Shown: positions 1 to 5,575, counted from the first letter of the stretch. The stretch is DNA of 5,868 bases from an uncultured Collinsella sp. (GCA_900551185.1 URVF01000102.1:1-5868); one strand, 5' to 3'. The notes: generated by a model from the letters alone, not told the origin. Program-made: numbers and translations.

Positions 1-42
1 CGCGTAAGATCGTCGGCAGCGTCAGATGTGTATAAGAGACAG
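1..42 (+). other. Untrimmed Nextera (Tn5) Read 1 library adapter
   Basis: This is not genomic sequence. Positions 10-42 match the Illumina Nextera Read 1 adapter exactly, and 24-42 are the 19-bp Tn5 mosaic end (AGATGTGTATAAGAGACAG). Positions 2-9 (GCGTAAGA) match an i5 index that I recall as S517, and base 1 would be the last base of the P5 primer. Any protein start read from here (MYKRQ at 28-42) is an adapter artefact. Confidence 0.98.
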
Positions 43-444
43 GTCGAGCCGACCGCCGCTGCCGCCGACAGCAAGCCTGTCGCCGATCAGCCCGAGCCCG
101 CCGCCGACGCATCCGCTAAGAAGGATGTCGACGGTCTGAAGGTCCTCGTCCTGTGCGCCGGCGCCGGCACCTCTGCCATGCTTGCCAACGCCATCAAGGA
201 AGGTGCTGCGCAGACCGGAGAGAACATCGCTTCCTCCGCAGGCGCCTATGGCCAGCACACTGCCATCATGGATCAGTACGACGTTATCGTGCTTGCCCCG
301 CAGGTTCGTAGCTACTACAACGACATGAAGGCCGACACCGATCGCCTGGGCATTAAGCTGCTCGCTCCCCGCGGTAAGGAATATATCGACCTTACCCGCG
401 ATCCCGCCGGCGCCATCAAGTGGCTCCGCGAGAACCTCGACTAG
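43..444 (+). CDS. lacE: PTS lactose-family EIICB, C-terminal fragment (linker + EIIB domain), 5' truncated
   Basis: This is the 3' end of a lactose/cellobiose-family PTS permease gene, cut by the contig end. The 133 codons from 43 encode an Ala/Pro/Asp-rich linker (about the first 30 residues) and then a complete EIIB domain. The phosphorylated cysteine of the EIIB motif VLVLCAGAGTS is encoded at 154-156. In this family the EIIB cysteine takes phosphate from EIIA and passes it to the incoming sugar at the membrane EIIC domain, which here lies beyond the contig. The linker plus C-terminal EIIB indicates a fused EIICB of the LacE type rather than a free EIIB. The domain is about two thirds identical by eye to the EIIB end of the second permease in this window (3610-5304), and both share KADTDRLGIKLL and RGKEYIDLT. 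The gene is followed by lacG in the same direction, which supports a lactose or other beta-galactoside as substrate. The true start is not visible; the ATG at 28 is adapter. Confidence 0.93.
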   Translation, partial: VEPTAAAADSKPVADQPEPAADASAKKDVDGLKVLVLCAGAGTSAMLANAIKEGAAQTGENIASSAGAYGQHTAIMDQYDVIVLAPQVRSYYNDMKADTDRLGIKLLAPRGKEYIDLTRDPAGAIKWLRENLD

Positions 445-458
445 TTCCTCCCTCTGTT

Positions 459-485
459 GGTGCCCGGATTCCCGGTTCGGGCACC
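459..485 (+). promoter_or_regulatory. Intercistronic hairpin between lacE fragment and lacG
   Basis: GGTGCCCG (459-466) is perfectly complementary to CGGGCACC (478-485). Further G-U and A-U pairs (467-470 with 474-477) would leave a CCC loop. No T-run follows, so it is not a normal intrinsic terminator. It may protect or process the mRNA, or lower read-through from the permease gene into lacG. The function is inferred. Confidence 0.55.
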
Positions 486-507
486 TCTCCCTATTCGAAT
501 CCCACAG

Positions 508-513
508 AAAGGA
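508..513 (+). promoter_or_regulatory. Ribosome binding site of lacG
   Basis: AAAGGA lies 6 nt before the ATG at 520. It fixes the start of lacG, and the short spacing to the upstream gene supports co-transcription. Confidence 0.75.
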
Positions 514-519
514 TGACTC

Positions 520-1941
520 ATGACCAACCCCATGCAGTTCCCCGACGGCTTTGTGTTTGGCGGCGCCACCGCTGCTTACCAGGTTGAGGGCGAGACCCGT
601 ACGCACGGCAAGGGCAAAGTGCCCTGGGACGATTTCCTGGCAGCCCAGGGTCGCTTCTCTCCCGATCCCGCAAGCGACTTCTACAACAAGTACCCGGTCG
701 ATATCGACCTGTGCCGGCGCTTCGGCATCAACGGTATCCGCGTCTCCATCGCTTGGAGCCGCATCTTCCCCAGTGGCACCGGCGAGATTAACCCCGAGGG
801 CGTTGCCTTCTATCACGAGCTCTTTGCCACCTGCAATAAAGCCGGCGTTATCCCCTATGTCACGCTCGATCACTTCGATACGCCCGAGGCCTTTTACCAG
901 AACGGCGGCGAGGGTTTCCTGACGCGCACGACGATCGACGCCTTTGTCGAGTACGCCAAGTTCTGCTTTGCCGAGTTCACCGAGGTCAAGCACTGGTTTA
1001 CCTTTAACGAGATTCCCGCGACCGCCGAGGGCAGCTTTATCGTCGGCAACTGGCCGCACGGCGAGAAGTATCGCCTGGACAAGGCCTTCCAGCTCATGCA
1101 CAACATGATGGTGGCCCACGCCAAGGCTGTCGTCGCCTTCCATGAGGGCGGCTTTGAGGGCGAGATCGGCATTGTCCAGAACCTGGAGCCCAAGTATCCC
1201 CTCGACCCCAACAACGCTGCCGACTGCGAGGCAGCTCGCATGGCCGACGTCATCAACAACCGCTGGGTACTCGACGCCACCTTCCGTGGCCACTATGCAG
1301 CCGACACCATGGAGGCTGCGACCAAGCTGGCCCATATCGCCGGCGGCGAGCTCGACGTCCGCGACGAGGACATCGACGCGCTGACCGCCGCGCTCCCCTA
1401 CAACGATTGCTTGGGCGTCAACACCTACAAGTGCCAGTTCCTGCGTGCCGCCGAGGGCGAAAACGACATCAACCACAATGGCACCGGCGACAAGGGCTCC
1501 TCGCGCTGGTTCCTCAAGGGCGTGGGCGAGTCATGCGTGCGCGAAGGCGTACCCACCACCGATTGGGACTGGATCATCTATCCCGAGGGCCTGTACGATC
1601 TGCTGCTTCGCATTAAGAACGATTACCCCAACTACAAGAAGATCTACATCACCGAGAACGGCATGGGCTATAAGGACGACTTCGAGGACGGCTTTATCGA
1701 CGACGCCCCTCGCATCGACTACATGCGTCAGCATCTCGCGTGGATCCTCAAGGCAATCGACGGCGGCGTAAACGTCGACGGTTACTTTGTGTGGTCGCTG
1801 CAGGACCAGTTCTCCTGGACCAACGGCTATAACAAGCGCTATGGCCTGTTCTACATCGACTTTGAGACCCAGAAGCGCTATCCCAAGGCGAGCGCGTACT
1901 GGTACAAGAACGTCTCGGAGACCGGCCTGCTCATGGCCTAA
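520..1941 (+). CDS. lacG: 6-phospho-beta-galactosidase (GH1, LacG type)
   Basis: This cytoplasmic glycoside hydrolase of family 1 (473 aa, full length for the family) would split PTS-imported lactose-6-phosphate into galactose-6-phosphate and glucose. The acid/base glutamate is E164 in TFNEI and the nucleophile is E379 in YITENG. The phosphate-binding set known from Lactococcus LacG (S428, W429, K435, Y437) is present as S432, W433, K439 and Y441, and the catalytic pair shows the same +4 offset. The tryptophan in the FSW-TNG-YNKRYG segment is typical of phospho-beta-galactosidases rather than phospho-beta-glucosidases, so the galacto call is reasonable. TDWDWIIYPEGLY and NDYPNYKKIYITENG also match the LacG subgroup. 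NEI instead of the common GH1 NEP is normal for LacG. The gene follows a LacE-type permease by 75 nt and ends in a strong terminator. Codon use is strongly G/C-ending. Some activity on phospho-beta-glucosides cannot be excluded. Confidence 0.94.
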   Translation: MTNPMQFPDGFVFGGATAAYQVEGETRTHGKGKVPWDDFLAAQGRFSPDPASDFYNKYPVDIDLCRRFGINGIRVSIAWSRIFPSGTGEINPEGVAFYHELFATCNKAGVIPYVTLDHFDTPEAFYQNGGEGFLTRTTIDAFVEYAKFCFAEFTEVKHWFTFNEIPATAEGSFIVGNWPHGEKYRLDKAFQLMHNMMVAHAKAVVAFHEGGFEGEIGIVQNLEPKYPLDPNNAADCEAARMADVINNRWVLDATFRGHYAADTMEAATKLAHIAGGELDVRDEDIDALTAALPYNDCLGVNTYKCQFLRAAEGENDINHNGTGDKGSSRWFLKGVGESCVREGVPTTDWDWIIYPEGLYDLLLRIKNDYPNYKKIYITENGMGYKDDFEDGFIDDAPRIDYMRQHLAWILKAIDGGVNVDGYFVWSLQDQFSWTNGYNKRYGLFYIDFETQKRYPKASAYWYKNVSETGLLMA

Positions 1942-1963
1942 CTTCAGCCGCGTATCCCCTGTC

Positions 1964-2012
1964 GGCCGCATGCGAATCCCCCACGGGTTCGCATGCGGCC
2001 TTTTTGTTTTTT
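1964..2012 (+). terminator. Rho-independent terminator of the lacE-lacG operon
   Basis: A 13-bp perfect GC-rich stem (GGCCGCATGCGAA at 1964-1976 with its complement at 1988-2000) is followed directly by TTTTTGTTTTTT (2001-2012). The loop can add CCC/GGG pairs. It begins 23 nt after the lacG stop. Confidence 0.95.
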
Positions 2013-2035
2013 ATCCGAGCCGCGCCGCACGTTTG

Positions 2036-2090
2036 TCTCGATCTGTAACATCTAGCCGAGTATTTCGGCCCTAGCTGTTACAGATTTAGA
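2036..2090. repeat. Palindromic repeat unit 1 of 3 (55 nt)
   Basis: Arm 2036-2055 pairs with 2071-2090 at 17 of 20 positions around the core ATCTGTAACA / TGTTACAGAT. The apex contains a second small stem, CCGA (2056-2059) with TCGG (2065-2068). The outer bases GTTTG (2031-2035) and CGAAC (2091-2095) can extend the pairing. No coding potential was recognised. Confidence 0.85.
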
Positions 2091-2115
2091 CGAACGGGTG
2101 GCCCGGGCCGAACAA

Positions 2116-2170
2116 TCTCGATCTGTAACATGTAGACAACTTTTGAGCGTCTAGATGTTACAGATCGAGA
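2116..2170. repeat. Palindromic repeat unit 2 of 3 (55 nt)
   Basis: Arm 2116-2136 pairs with 2150-2170 at 20 of 21 positions, with a 13-nt apex at 2137-2149. It starts 80 bp after unit 1. The arms read TCTCGATCTGTAACA and TGTTACAGATCGAGA. The apex sequence differs from those of units 1 and 3, so the arms and not the loop are conserved. Confidence 0.88.
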
Positions 2171-2196
2171 CAAACGCCACAGGTCAATCCCTTTAA

Positions 2197-2251
2197 TCTC
2201 AATCTGTAACATCTAGCCGAGTTTTTCGATCCCAACTGTTACAGATTGAGA
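2197..2251. repeat. Palindromic repeat unit 3 of 3 (55 nt)
   Basis: Arm TCTCAATCTGTAACA (2197-2211) pairs perfectly with TGTTACAGATTGAGA (2237-2251). It starts 81 bp after unit 2. Compared with unit 2, a G to A change in the left arm is matched by C to T in the right arm, so the pairing is kept. The apex again holds CGA/TCG (2218-2220 with 2226-2228), as in unit 1. Confidence 0.86.
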
Positions 2252-2284
2252 CGATTCGACGGTATCGTCCGCATGGACACACCG

Positions 2285-2293
2285 TGGTACAAT
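2285..2293 (+). promoter_or_regulatory. Extended -10 promoter of the toxin-antitoxin operon
   Basis: TGG-TACAAT (2285-2293) is a good extended -10 element 26 nt before the antitoxin ATG. No convincing -35 box is seen 16-18 nt upstream, which is tolerated by extended -10 promoters. The weak point is that no operator is obvious here apart from the palindromes ending at 2251. Confidence 0.55.
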
Positions 2294-2307
2294 TATGTCC
2301 CAACACA

Positions 2308-2314
2308 AAGGAGG
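2308..2314 (+). promoter_or_regulatory. Strong ribosome binding site of the antitoxin gene
   Basis: AAGGAGG lies 5 nt before the ATG at 2320. It selects this start over the in-frame ATG at 2284, which lies inside the putative promoter and has no such site. Confidence 0.85.
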
Positions 2315-2319
2315 TACCC

Positions 2320-2586
2320 ATGTCAGCTTGTGTGCCCGTCCGAGATATGAAGGACACTGCTGCATTCACTACGCTTGTTGAGTCTGAGCGCGACGTCACC
2401 GTAACTAAGAACGGCTACGAGGCCATGCACTGCATCAGCAGCGACCAGTATCGCCTCATGCAAGAAGAAATCGCCAAGGCAAAATTGCTGTCTCGTATGA
2501 TGTTGGCAGAAGACGAAATATCGCAAGGCGACTACAGCGATTACGAATCCTTCGCGGCTTCGATACGAGACAAATATGACCTATAA
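2320..2586 (+). CDS. Type II antitoxin, Phd/YefM family
   Basis: This 88-aa protein is the antitoxin half of a two-gene type II module. The N-terminal part fits the Phd/YefM fold: VPVRDMKDTAAF (5-16) and a DVTVTKNGYEAM segment (25-36) correspond to the family's conserved strand-helix DNA-binding and dimerisation region. SSDQYRLMQEEIAKAKLL (40-57) is the following helix. The acidic C-terminal tail (about 60-88, with many Asp and Glu) is the part that normally wraps and neutralises the toxin. Members of this family usually repress their own operon together with the toxin. The start is set by a consensus ribosome binding site at 2308-2314. The gene overlaps the toxin gene by 11 nt, which suggests translational coupling. 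Confidence 0.88.
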   Translation: MSACVPVRDMKDTAAFTTLVESERDVTVTKNGYEAMHCISSDQYRLMQEEIAKAKLLSRMMLAEDEISQGDYSDYESFAASIRDKYDL

Positions 2587-2881
2587 CGTCGTAATCCTCA
2601 AAAGCGCGCGATATGAGTTCGAGAGTATCGTCGGATACCTTGCTCAAATCCTTAAGAATCCGCGTGCAGCAGGCAATTTTGTCGCTGAGTTTGAATATCA
2701 GCTTGATCTGCTTCGCGAGCAGCCGCTCCTACGTCCCCTCTCGCACATGCAAGAGCTGGCGGCACGTAATTACCGATCGTTTCCCGTCAACAACTACGTG
2801 TGCCTTTACAAGTTTGAACACGAAACAATCTATATCGCCCACATCTTTCATCAGTCACAGGACTACGCCCGCCTGGTCTAG
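2576..2881 (+). CDS. Type II toxin, RelE/ParE superfamily
   Basis: This 101-aa protein has the pattern of the RelE/ParE fold: an N-terminal strand (YNVVILKSARYEF, 3-15), two helices with NPRAAGNF (28-35), then YRSFPVNNYVCLYKF (66-80) and the C-terminal IAHIFHQSQDYARLV (87-101). The Y-R ... NNY ... IFH-x-x-xDY series is typical of the superfamily. RelE members cut mRNA on the ribosome and ParE members poison gyrase; these residues do not settle which applies here. Its ATG lies inside the end of the antitoxin gene, giving an 11-nt overlap as expected for a coupled toxin-antitoxin pair. The reading frame is intact, so the toxin is probably functional. It may serve in stress response or in stabilising this locus. 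Confidence 0.87.
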   Translation: MTYNVVILKSARYEFESIVGYLAQILKNPRAAGNFVAEFEYQLDLLREQPLLRPLSHMQELAARNYRSFPVNNYVCLYKFEHETIYIAHIFHQSQDYARLV

Positions 2882-2911
2882 CCCACAAGCTGAATACTTG
2901 GCCCGAGCGCA

Positions 2912-2997
2912 TTTGCGCGTCAAATCGCGTCACGTTGACACGTAAAATGACGCGCAAAATTGCGTTTTTACATTTACGTGTCATTTTGCGCGTCATT
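2912..2997. repeat. Cluster of interleaved inverted and direct repeats after the toxin gene
   Basis: The core TTTGCGCGTCA occurs at 2912-2922 and 2985-2995, and inverted (TGACGCGCAAA) at 2948-2958. A 15-bp perfect inverted repeat links 2946-2960 with 2983-2997. A second one, TGACACGTAAA (2936-2946) with TTTACGTGTCA (2973-2983), is interleaved with it, so the order is A-B-A'-B'. The two stems would form either a pseudoknot or alternative hairpins. No protein-coding signal was recognised here. Confidence 0.8.
2953..2969 (+). terminator. Possible weak intrinsic terminator of the toxin-antitoxin operon
   Basis: CGCAA-AA-TTGCG (2953-2964) is followed by TTTTT (2965-2969), in the right direction and about 70 nt after the toxin stop. 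The stem is only 4-5 bp, so it is weak on its own, and it competes with the larger interleaved repeats around it. Confidence 0.35.
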
Positions 2998-3051
2998 GTG
3001 AAGCGGTACCCCCGCGCCGGCAGGGGGCAGAAGTATCACCTGCAGCGTTAG

Positions 3052-3495
3052 CTAGCAGATGACCCGCTTGTGTTCCTCGATGGCGACACGGTCCTCGGCG
3101 GAGATGCTCGGCTCACATACCACGGCGTCCAGGCTGTCCAGGCGGCAGAAAGTGTAGAAGTCGCGCCTGCCGATCTTGCTGGAGTCGGCGATGAGGTAGC
3201 GCGTATCGGCCTTGCTAAAGGCGAGCTGCTGGATGCGGCCCTCTTCCATGTTGGACGTGGACACGTCGCCGTCCAGAATGCCGTTGGCGCCGACAAACGC
3301 CGTGTCAATCCCTAGTGCGCGCAGGGTATCCTCGGCCGTGGGCCCCACAAAGGCGGCGGTGCGGCGGCGGTACATGCCGCCCACCAGGCACAGCTCGCAA
3401 TCCTCGCGCGCCTCGAGCAGGCTAAAGGCCGAAAGCGAATTGGTCACATAGATGGAAGGCAGTTTGTCGGTGACTCGGAGAGCGCCAATGCGATC
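3052..3495 (-). pseudogene. DeoR-family transcriptional regulator, C-terminal sensor domain remnant
   Basis: The - strand frame open from 3495 to the stop at 3052 encodes about 147 residues of the DeoR-family sugar-phosphate sensor (DeoRC) domain. Landmarks are YVTNSLSAFSLL, LVGGMYRRRTAAFVGP, DTAFVGANGI, STSNMEEGRIQQ and LIADSSKIGRRDF. DeoR proteins are normally about 250 aa with an N-terminal helix-turn-helix. Here that domain and the first part of the sensor are missing, and a TGA (3496-3498) closes the frame. A GTG at 3447 could be called a start, but it is the Val of the conserved VTNS motif and has no ribosome binding site. Another frame just upstream reads REIALAL (ending near 3475), which would join well to RVTDKLPS after a 2-nt CTCTC slip, so a frameshift is likely as well. 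The remnant cannot bind DNA as a classical repressor. A sequencing or assembly error would be the alternative. Confidence 0.78.
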
Positions 3496-3532
3496 TCACG
3501 ACGGTTGCGCTCATTGTCTCAATTAGATACTC

Positions 3533-3574
3533 AACGAAATACGGCCCCGCAGCTCAATAAGCTGCGGGGCCGTA
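3533..3574 (-). terminator. Intrinsic terminator of the second EIICB gene
   Basis: A perfect 15-bp stem (3540-3554 with 3560-3574, core CGGCCCCGCAGC) has a 5-nt loop. Read on the - strand it is followed by TTTCGTT, a short U-rich tract. It lies 35 nt after the stop of the permease gene and separates it from the deoR remnant. On the + strand no T-run follows, so it acts in one direction only. Confidence 0.8.
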
Positions 3575-3609
3575 CTATACACCGACGAATCAACGACGGA
3601 GTGCATCCA

Positions 3610-5304
3610 CTATTTGGCCAGCTCCTGAACGATCCAGTCAATTGCACCTTCGGGATCGTTGGTAAGGTCGATATACTCCTTGCCCCTTGTGGTGAGCAGT
3701 TTAATTCCAAGGCGATCGGTATCGGCCTTCATGGCGTCATAGTACATGCGTGCCTGGGGCGCCAGAACAATCACGTTGTACTGATCCATCGTCTCATAGT
3801 GGCTTCCGTACGCACCGGACTGAGAAACCAGATCGATACCCTTAGCAGCGGCACCTTCGCGAAGAGCATTTGCCAAGAGAGTCGAAGTGCCGGCACCCTG
3901 GCAAAGCACAAGCACGCGGATCTGCTCCGCCTTGTCCTTTACCGCCTCGAGAGCTTTTGCGACATTTTCCTGTGCGGCAATAGCATCTGCATCCGAGTTT
4001 CCTGCAGTCTCCTTTGCAGACTCTTCCAAACAAAGCTGATGGTCATACGCCTTGCAGAACGGATAGTAAATCACAAAGTCAACGACCAACAGCACTGCCA
4101 TCAATACGAGAGAACGCAGATCGAGACCCGTGGTGAGGAACGCACCAATTGGGCCGGGAAGCGCCCACGGCATGGTATACATGGGGGCGTTCATTCCAAT
4201 GACGTCAATGAAGAACTTACCGATTATGGCGTTGACCATAGGAGCCACTAGGAAGGGCACGAACATATAGGGATTGAGAACAATCGGCATACCGAAGATA
4301 ACGGGCTCGTTAACTCCAAAAATCACCGGGATAATCGATGCCTTGCCCATGGCTTTAAGCTGCTTGGAGCGCATAAACATGATCAGGATAATAGGAACGA
4401 TGAACGTGCAGCCAGAACCGCCCAGACCGCCGATGAAGCTTGTAAAGTCCTGCGTGAGAGCAATTGACGGGTGTCCACCTGCTTGGAAAACCTCAAGATT
4501 GGTAACGGTATTGCCGTAGAGCGCAGCATTGATCGGACTCATGACAACCGAAGCACCGTGGATACCCATAAATTGGAAAAGTGCGACCGCGCCTTCGATA
4601 AGCGCCATGCCAGGATAGGTGTCGACCGCGGAGAACAGCGGCGAGATGAGAGCGGATACCAAATTGGCGAACGGCACAGCAAGCAGCTTGCGGCTCGCAA
4701 GATCGATAAAAGCGCACGCAAGGATCGAAAACCCAAATGCAAAGATATCGCGAAAACTCTGCGCAATAGAGCCAGGGACCTCTTTGGGGAGCTTGATCGT
4801 CACATTATGGCTAATGCACACCTTATAGATATTAACGGTCAAGAATGCGGCTACGAACGCAGCGAGAAAACCCTTGGTTCCCATATAGCCGGTTTCAAAA
4901 ACAGACGTATCTGCTCCGCCAATCGAGACGACATCGTTCGTCACCGATAGCAAGAGCATGCCGCACATGGCGCAAACCATGCACGAGGTGGGGTTGAGAG
5001 ATTTACCCGAAGGCATGCGACGGTTCATCGACATGGCAAGTGAGCTCGCCGTGGTGCCGGCCACCATAATGCCAAGAAGTCCCATGGTATATGCATAGAT
5101 TTTATTGAAGAAATCCAGCACCTCAGACGGAAGCGTGATGCCTACATAGGCAGGGAGCGTCGAAAGAAGAAGGAACAGGCTCGAGAACAGCACAATTGGC
5201 ATATTCGAGAGAAAGCCATCCTTGATCGCCACCAGATAAATGTTCCTCGAGATTTTGTCGAAGAGGGGCTGGTGTTTTTCAAGGAATTTGACGATAGCGT
5301 CCAT
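3610..5304 (-). CDS. lacE: PTS lactose/cellobiose-family EIICB permease (LacE-like), complete
   Basis: This fused membrane permease (564 aa, usual LacE length) imports and phosphorylates a beta-linked disaccharide. The EIIC part spans about 1-425 with many hydrophobic segments, the first at about 30-55. H249 in FMGIHGAS and E333 in GVNEPVIFG correspond within one residue to H250 and E334, the sugar-site residues reported for the Bacillus cereus ChbC structure. A charged Ala/Glu-rich linker (about 430-463) leads to the EIIB domain, whose phosphorylated cysteine is C468 in VLVLCQGAGTS. The ATG at 5304 is preferred over the in-frame ATG at 5319 because AAAGGA sits 6 nt before it. The substrate is uncertain: the CB fusion favours lactose-type, but the gene is next to no glycosidase in this window and is divergent from an unidentified gene. 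No EIIA gene is visible. Codon use is less G/C-ending than in lacG, which may mean a different origin. Confidence 0.93.
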   Translation of the reverse strand: MDAIVKFLEKHQPLFDKISRNIYLVAIKDGFLSNMPIVLFSSLFLLLSTLPAYVGITLPSEVLDFFNKIYAYTMGLLGIMVAGTTASSLAMSMNRRMPSGKSLNPTSCMVCAMCGMLLLSVTNDVVSIGGADTSVFETGYMGTKGFLAAFVAAFLTVNIYKVCISHNVTIKLPKEVPGSIAQSFRDIFAFGFSILACAFIDLASRKLLAVPFANLVSALISPLFSAVDTYPGMALIEGAVALFQFMGIHGASVVMSPINAALYGNTVTNLEVFQAGGHPSIALTQDFTSFIGGLGGSGCTFIVPIILIMFMRSKQLKAMGKASIIPVIFGVNEPVIFGMPIVLNPYMFVPFLVAPMVNAIIGKFFIDVIGMNAPMYTMPWALPGPIGAFLTTGLDLRSLVLMAVLLVVDFVIYYPFCKAYDHQLCLEESAKETAGNSDADAIAAQENVAKALEAVKDKAEQIRVLVLCQGAGTSTLLANALREGAAAKGIDLVSQSGAYGSHYETMDQYNVIVLAPQARMYYDAMKADTDRLGIKLLTTRGKEYIDLTNDPEGAIDWIVQELAK

Positions 5305-5310
5305 AACACA

Positions 5311-5316
5311 TCCTTT
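5311..5316 (-). promoter_or_regulatory. Ribosome binding site of the second EIICB gene
   Basis: On the - strand AAAGGA precedes the ATG at 5304-5302 by 6 nt. It overlaps the codons after the alternative ATG at 5319, which makes the shorter protein the likelier product. Confidence 0.75.
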
Positions 5317-5372
5317 CATGATTCCCGGGCACGTAACGATTTATCCGGACTCAACCGTCGTCGTCCCCGTTT

Positions 5373-5396
5373 GTATCCACTTATGTAAGTGAATAC
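5373..5396. promoter_or_regulatory. 24-nt near-perfect palindrome (operator candidate)
   Basis: GTATCCACTTA (5373-5383) and TAAGTGAATAC (5386-5396) are complementary at 10 of 11 positions around a TG centre. It lies 69-92 nt upstream of the permease start, inside the predicted leader or overlapping an alternative promoter. It resembles a dimeric repressor site; which family binds is unknown. Confidence 0.6.
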
Positions 5397-5442
5397 GTTC
5401 TTGTGCGAAATGTAATATCATTTGCGCGATTTGTCATAACCA

Positions 5443-5471
5443 ATTCTTTTTCCGCTTTGTCGATATGTCAA
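5443..5471 (-). promoter_or_regulatory. Candidate promoter of the second EIICB gene
   Basis: On the - strand a consensus TTGACA (-35, at 5471-5466) is followed after 17 nt by AAGAAT (5448-5443), which matches the -10 consensus at 4 of 6 positions. It would give a leader of about 130 nt containing the palindrome at 5373-5396. The -10 is imperfect, so this is a prediction. Confidence 0.5.
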
Positions 5472-5487
5472 GAATTCAAATACTTAT

Positions 5488-5575
5488 TCGGTGAACGGTA
5501 GTTGATTAATATAAGGTTTTCCCAGCTAAAGGCTATTTTTCTGAGCAGTACAATAAGCTTGCAACCGTTCACCGA
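5488..5575. promoter_or_regulatory. Widely split 12-bp inverted repeat in the divergent promoter region
   Basis: TCGGTGAACGGT (5488-5499) is perfectly inverted at 5564-5575 (ACCGTTCACCGA), with starts 76 bp apart. One copy lies just upstream of the predicted -35 of the permease promoter. The other sits between the -35 and -10 boxes predicted for the rightward gene. This placement fits two binding sites of one regulator controlling both divergent genes, possibly by looping. Confidence 0.65.

Noticed and set aside
28..444. A complete 138-aa EIIB protein starting MYKRQ
   Set aside because: The first five codons are adapter; the genomic frame is open from 43 and lacks its real start.
22..1476. 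A 484-aa reading frame on the - strand opposite lacG
   Set aside because: It is a shadow of GC-rich codons in the permease fragment and lacG, resembles no family, and starts or ends in adapter sequence.
2036..2251. A short CRISPR array
   Set aside because: The units are long palindromes with variable apex sequence, the 25-26 nt gaps are too short for spacers, and no cas gene is near.
2284..2319. An upstream ATG extending the antitoxin by 12 residues
   Set aside because: It lies within the predicted promoter and lacks a ribosome binding site, whereas the ATG at 2320 has a consensus one.
3009..3027. A terminator after the deoR remnant (CCCCC ... GGGGG)
   Set aside because: The stem is only 5 bp and no T-run follows on either strand.
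3052..3447. A self-standing 131-aa DeoR-like protein starting at GTG 3447
   Set aside because: That GTG is the conserved valine of the VTNS motif in mid-domain, family-like residues continue upstream of it, and no ribosome binding site precedes it.
3505..4251. A 248-aa + strand reading frame opposite the second EIICB gene
   Set aside because: It lies antisense to a well-supported permease and runs through its terminator; no domain pattern or ribosome binding site was seen.
5305..5319. An upstream ATG adding MKGCV to the second permease
   Set aside because: The only Shine-Dalgarno sequence lies after this ATG and serves the ATG at 5304.
5305..5440. A BglG/LicT-type ribonucleic antiterminator with overlapping terminator in the permease leader
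   Set aside because: I see no sequence like the known antiterminator site and no terminator hairpin with T-tract in the leader; the palindrome at 5373-5396 fits an operator better.
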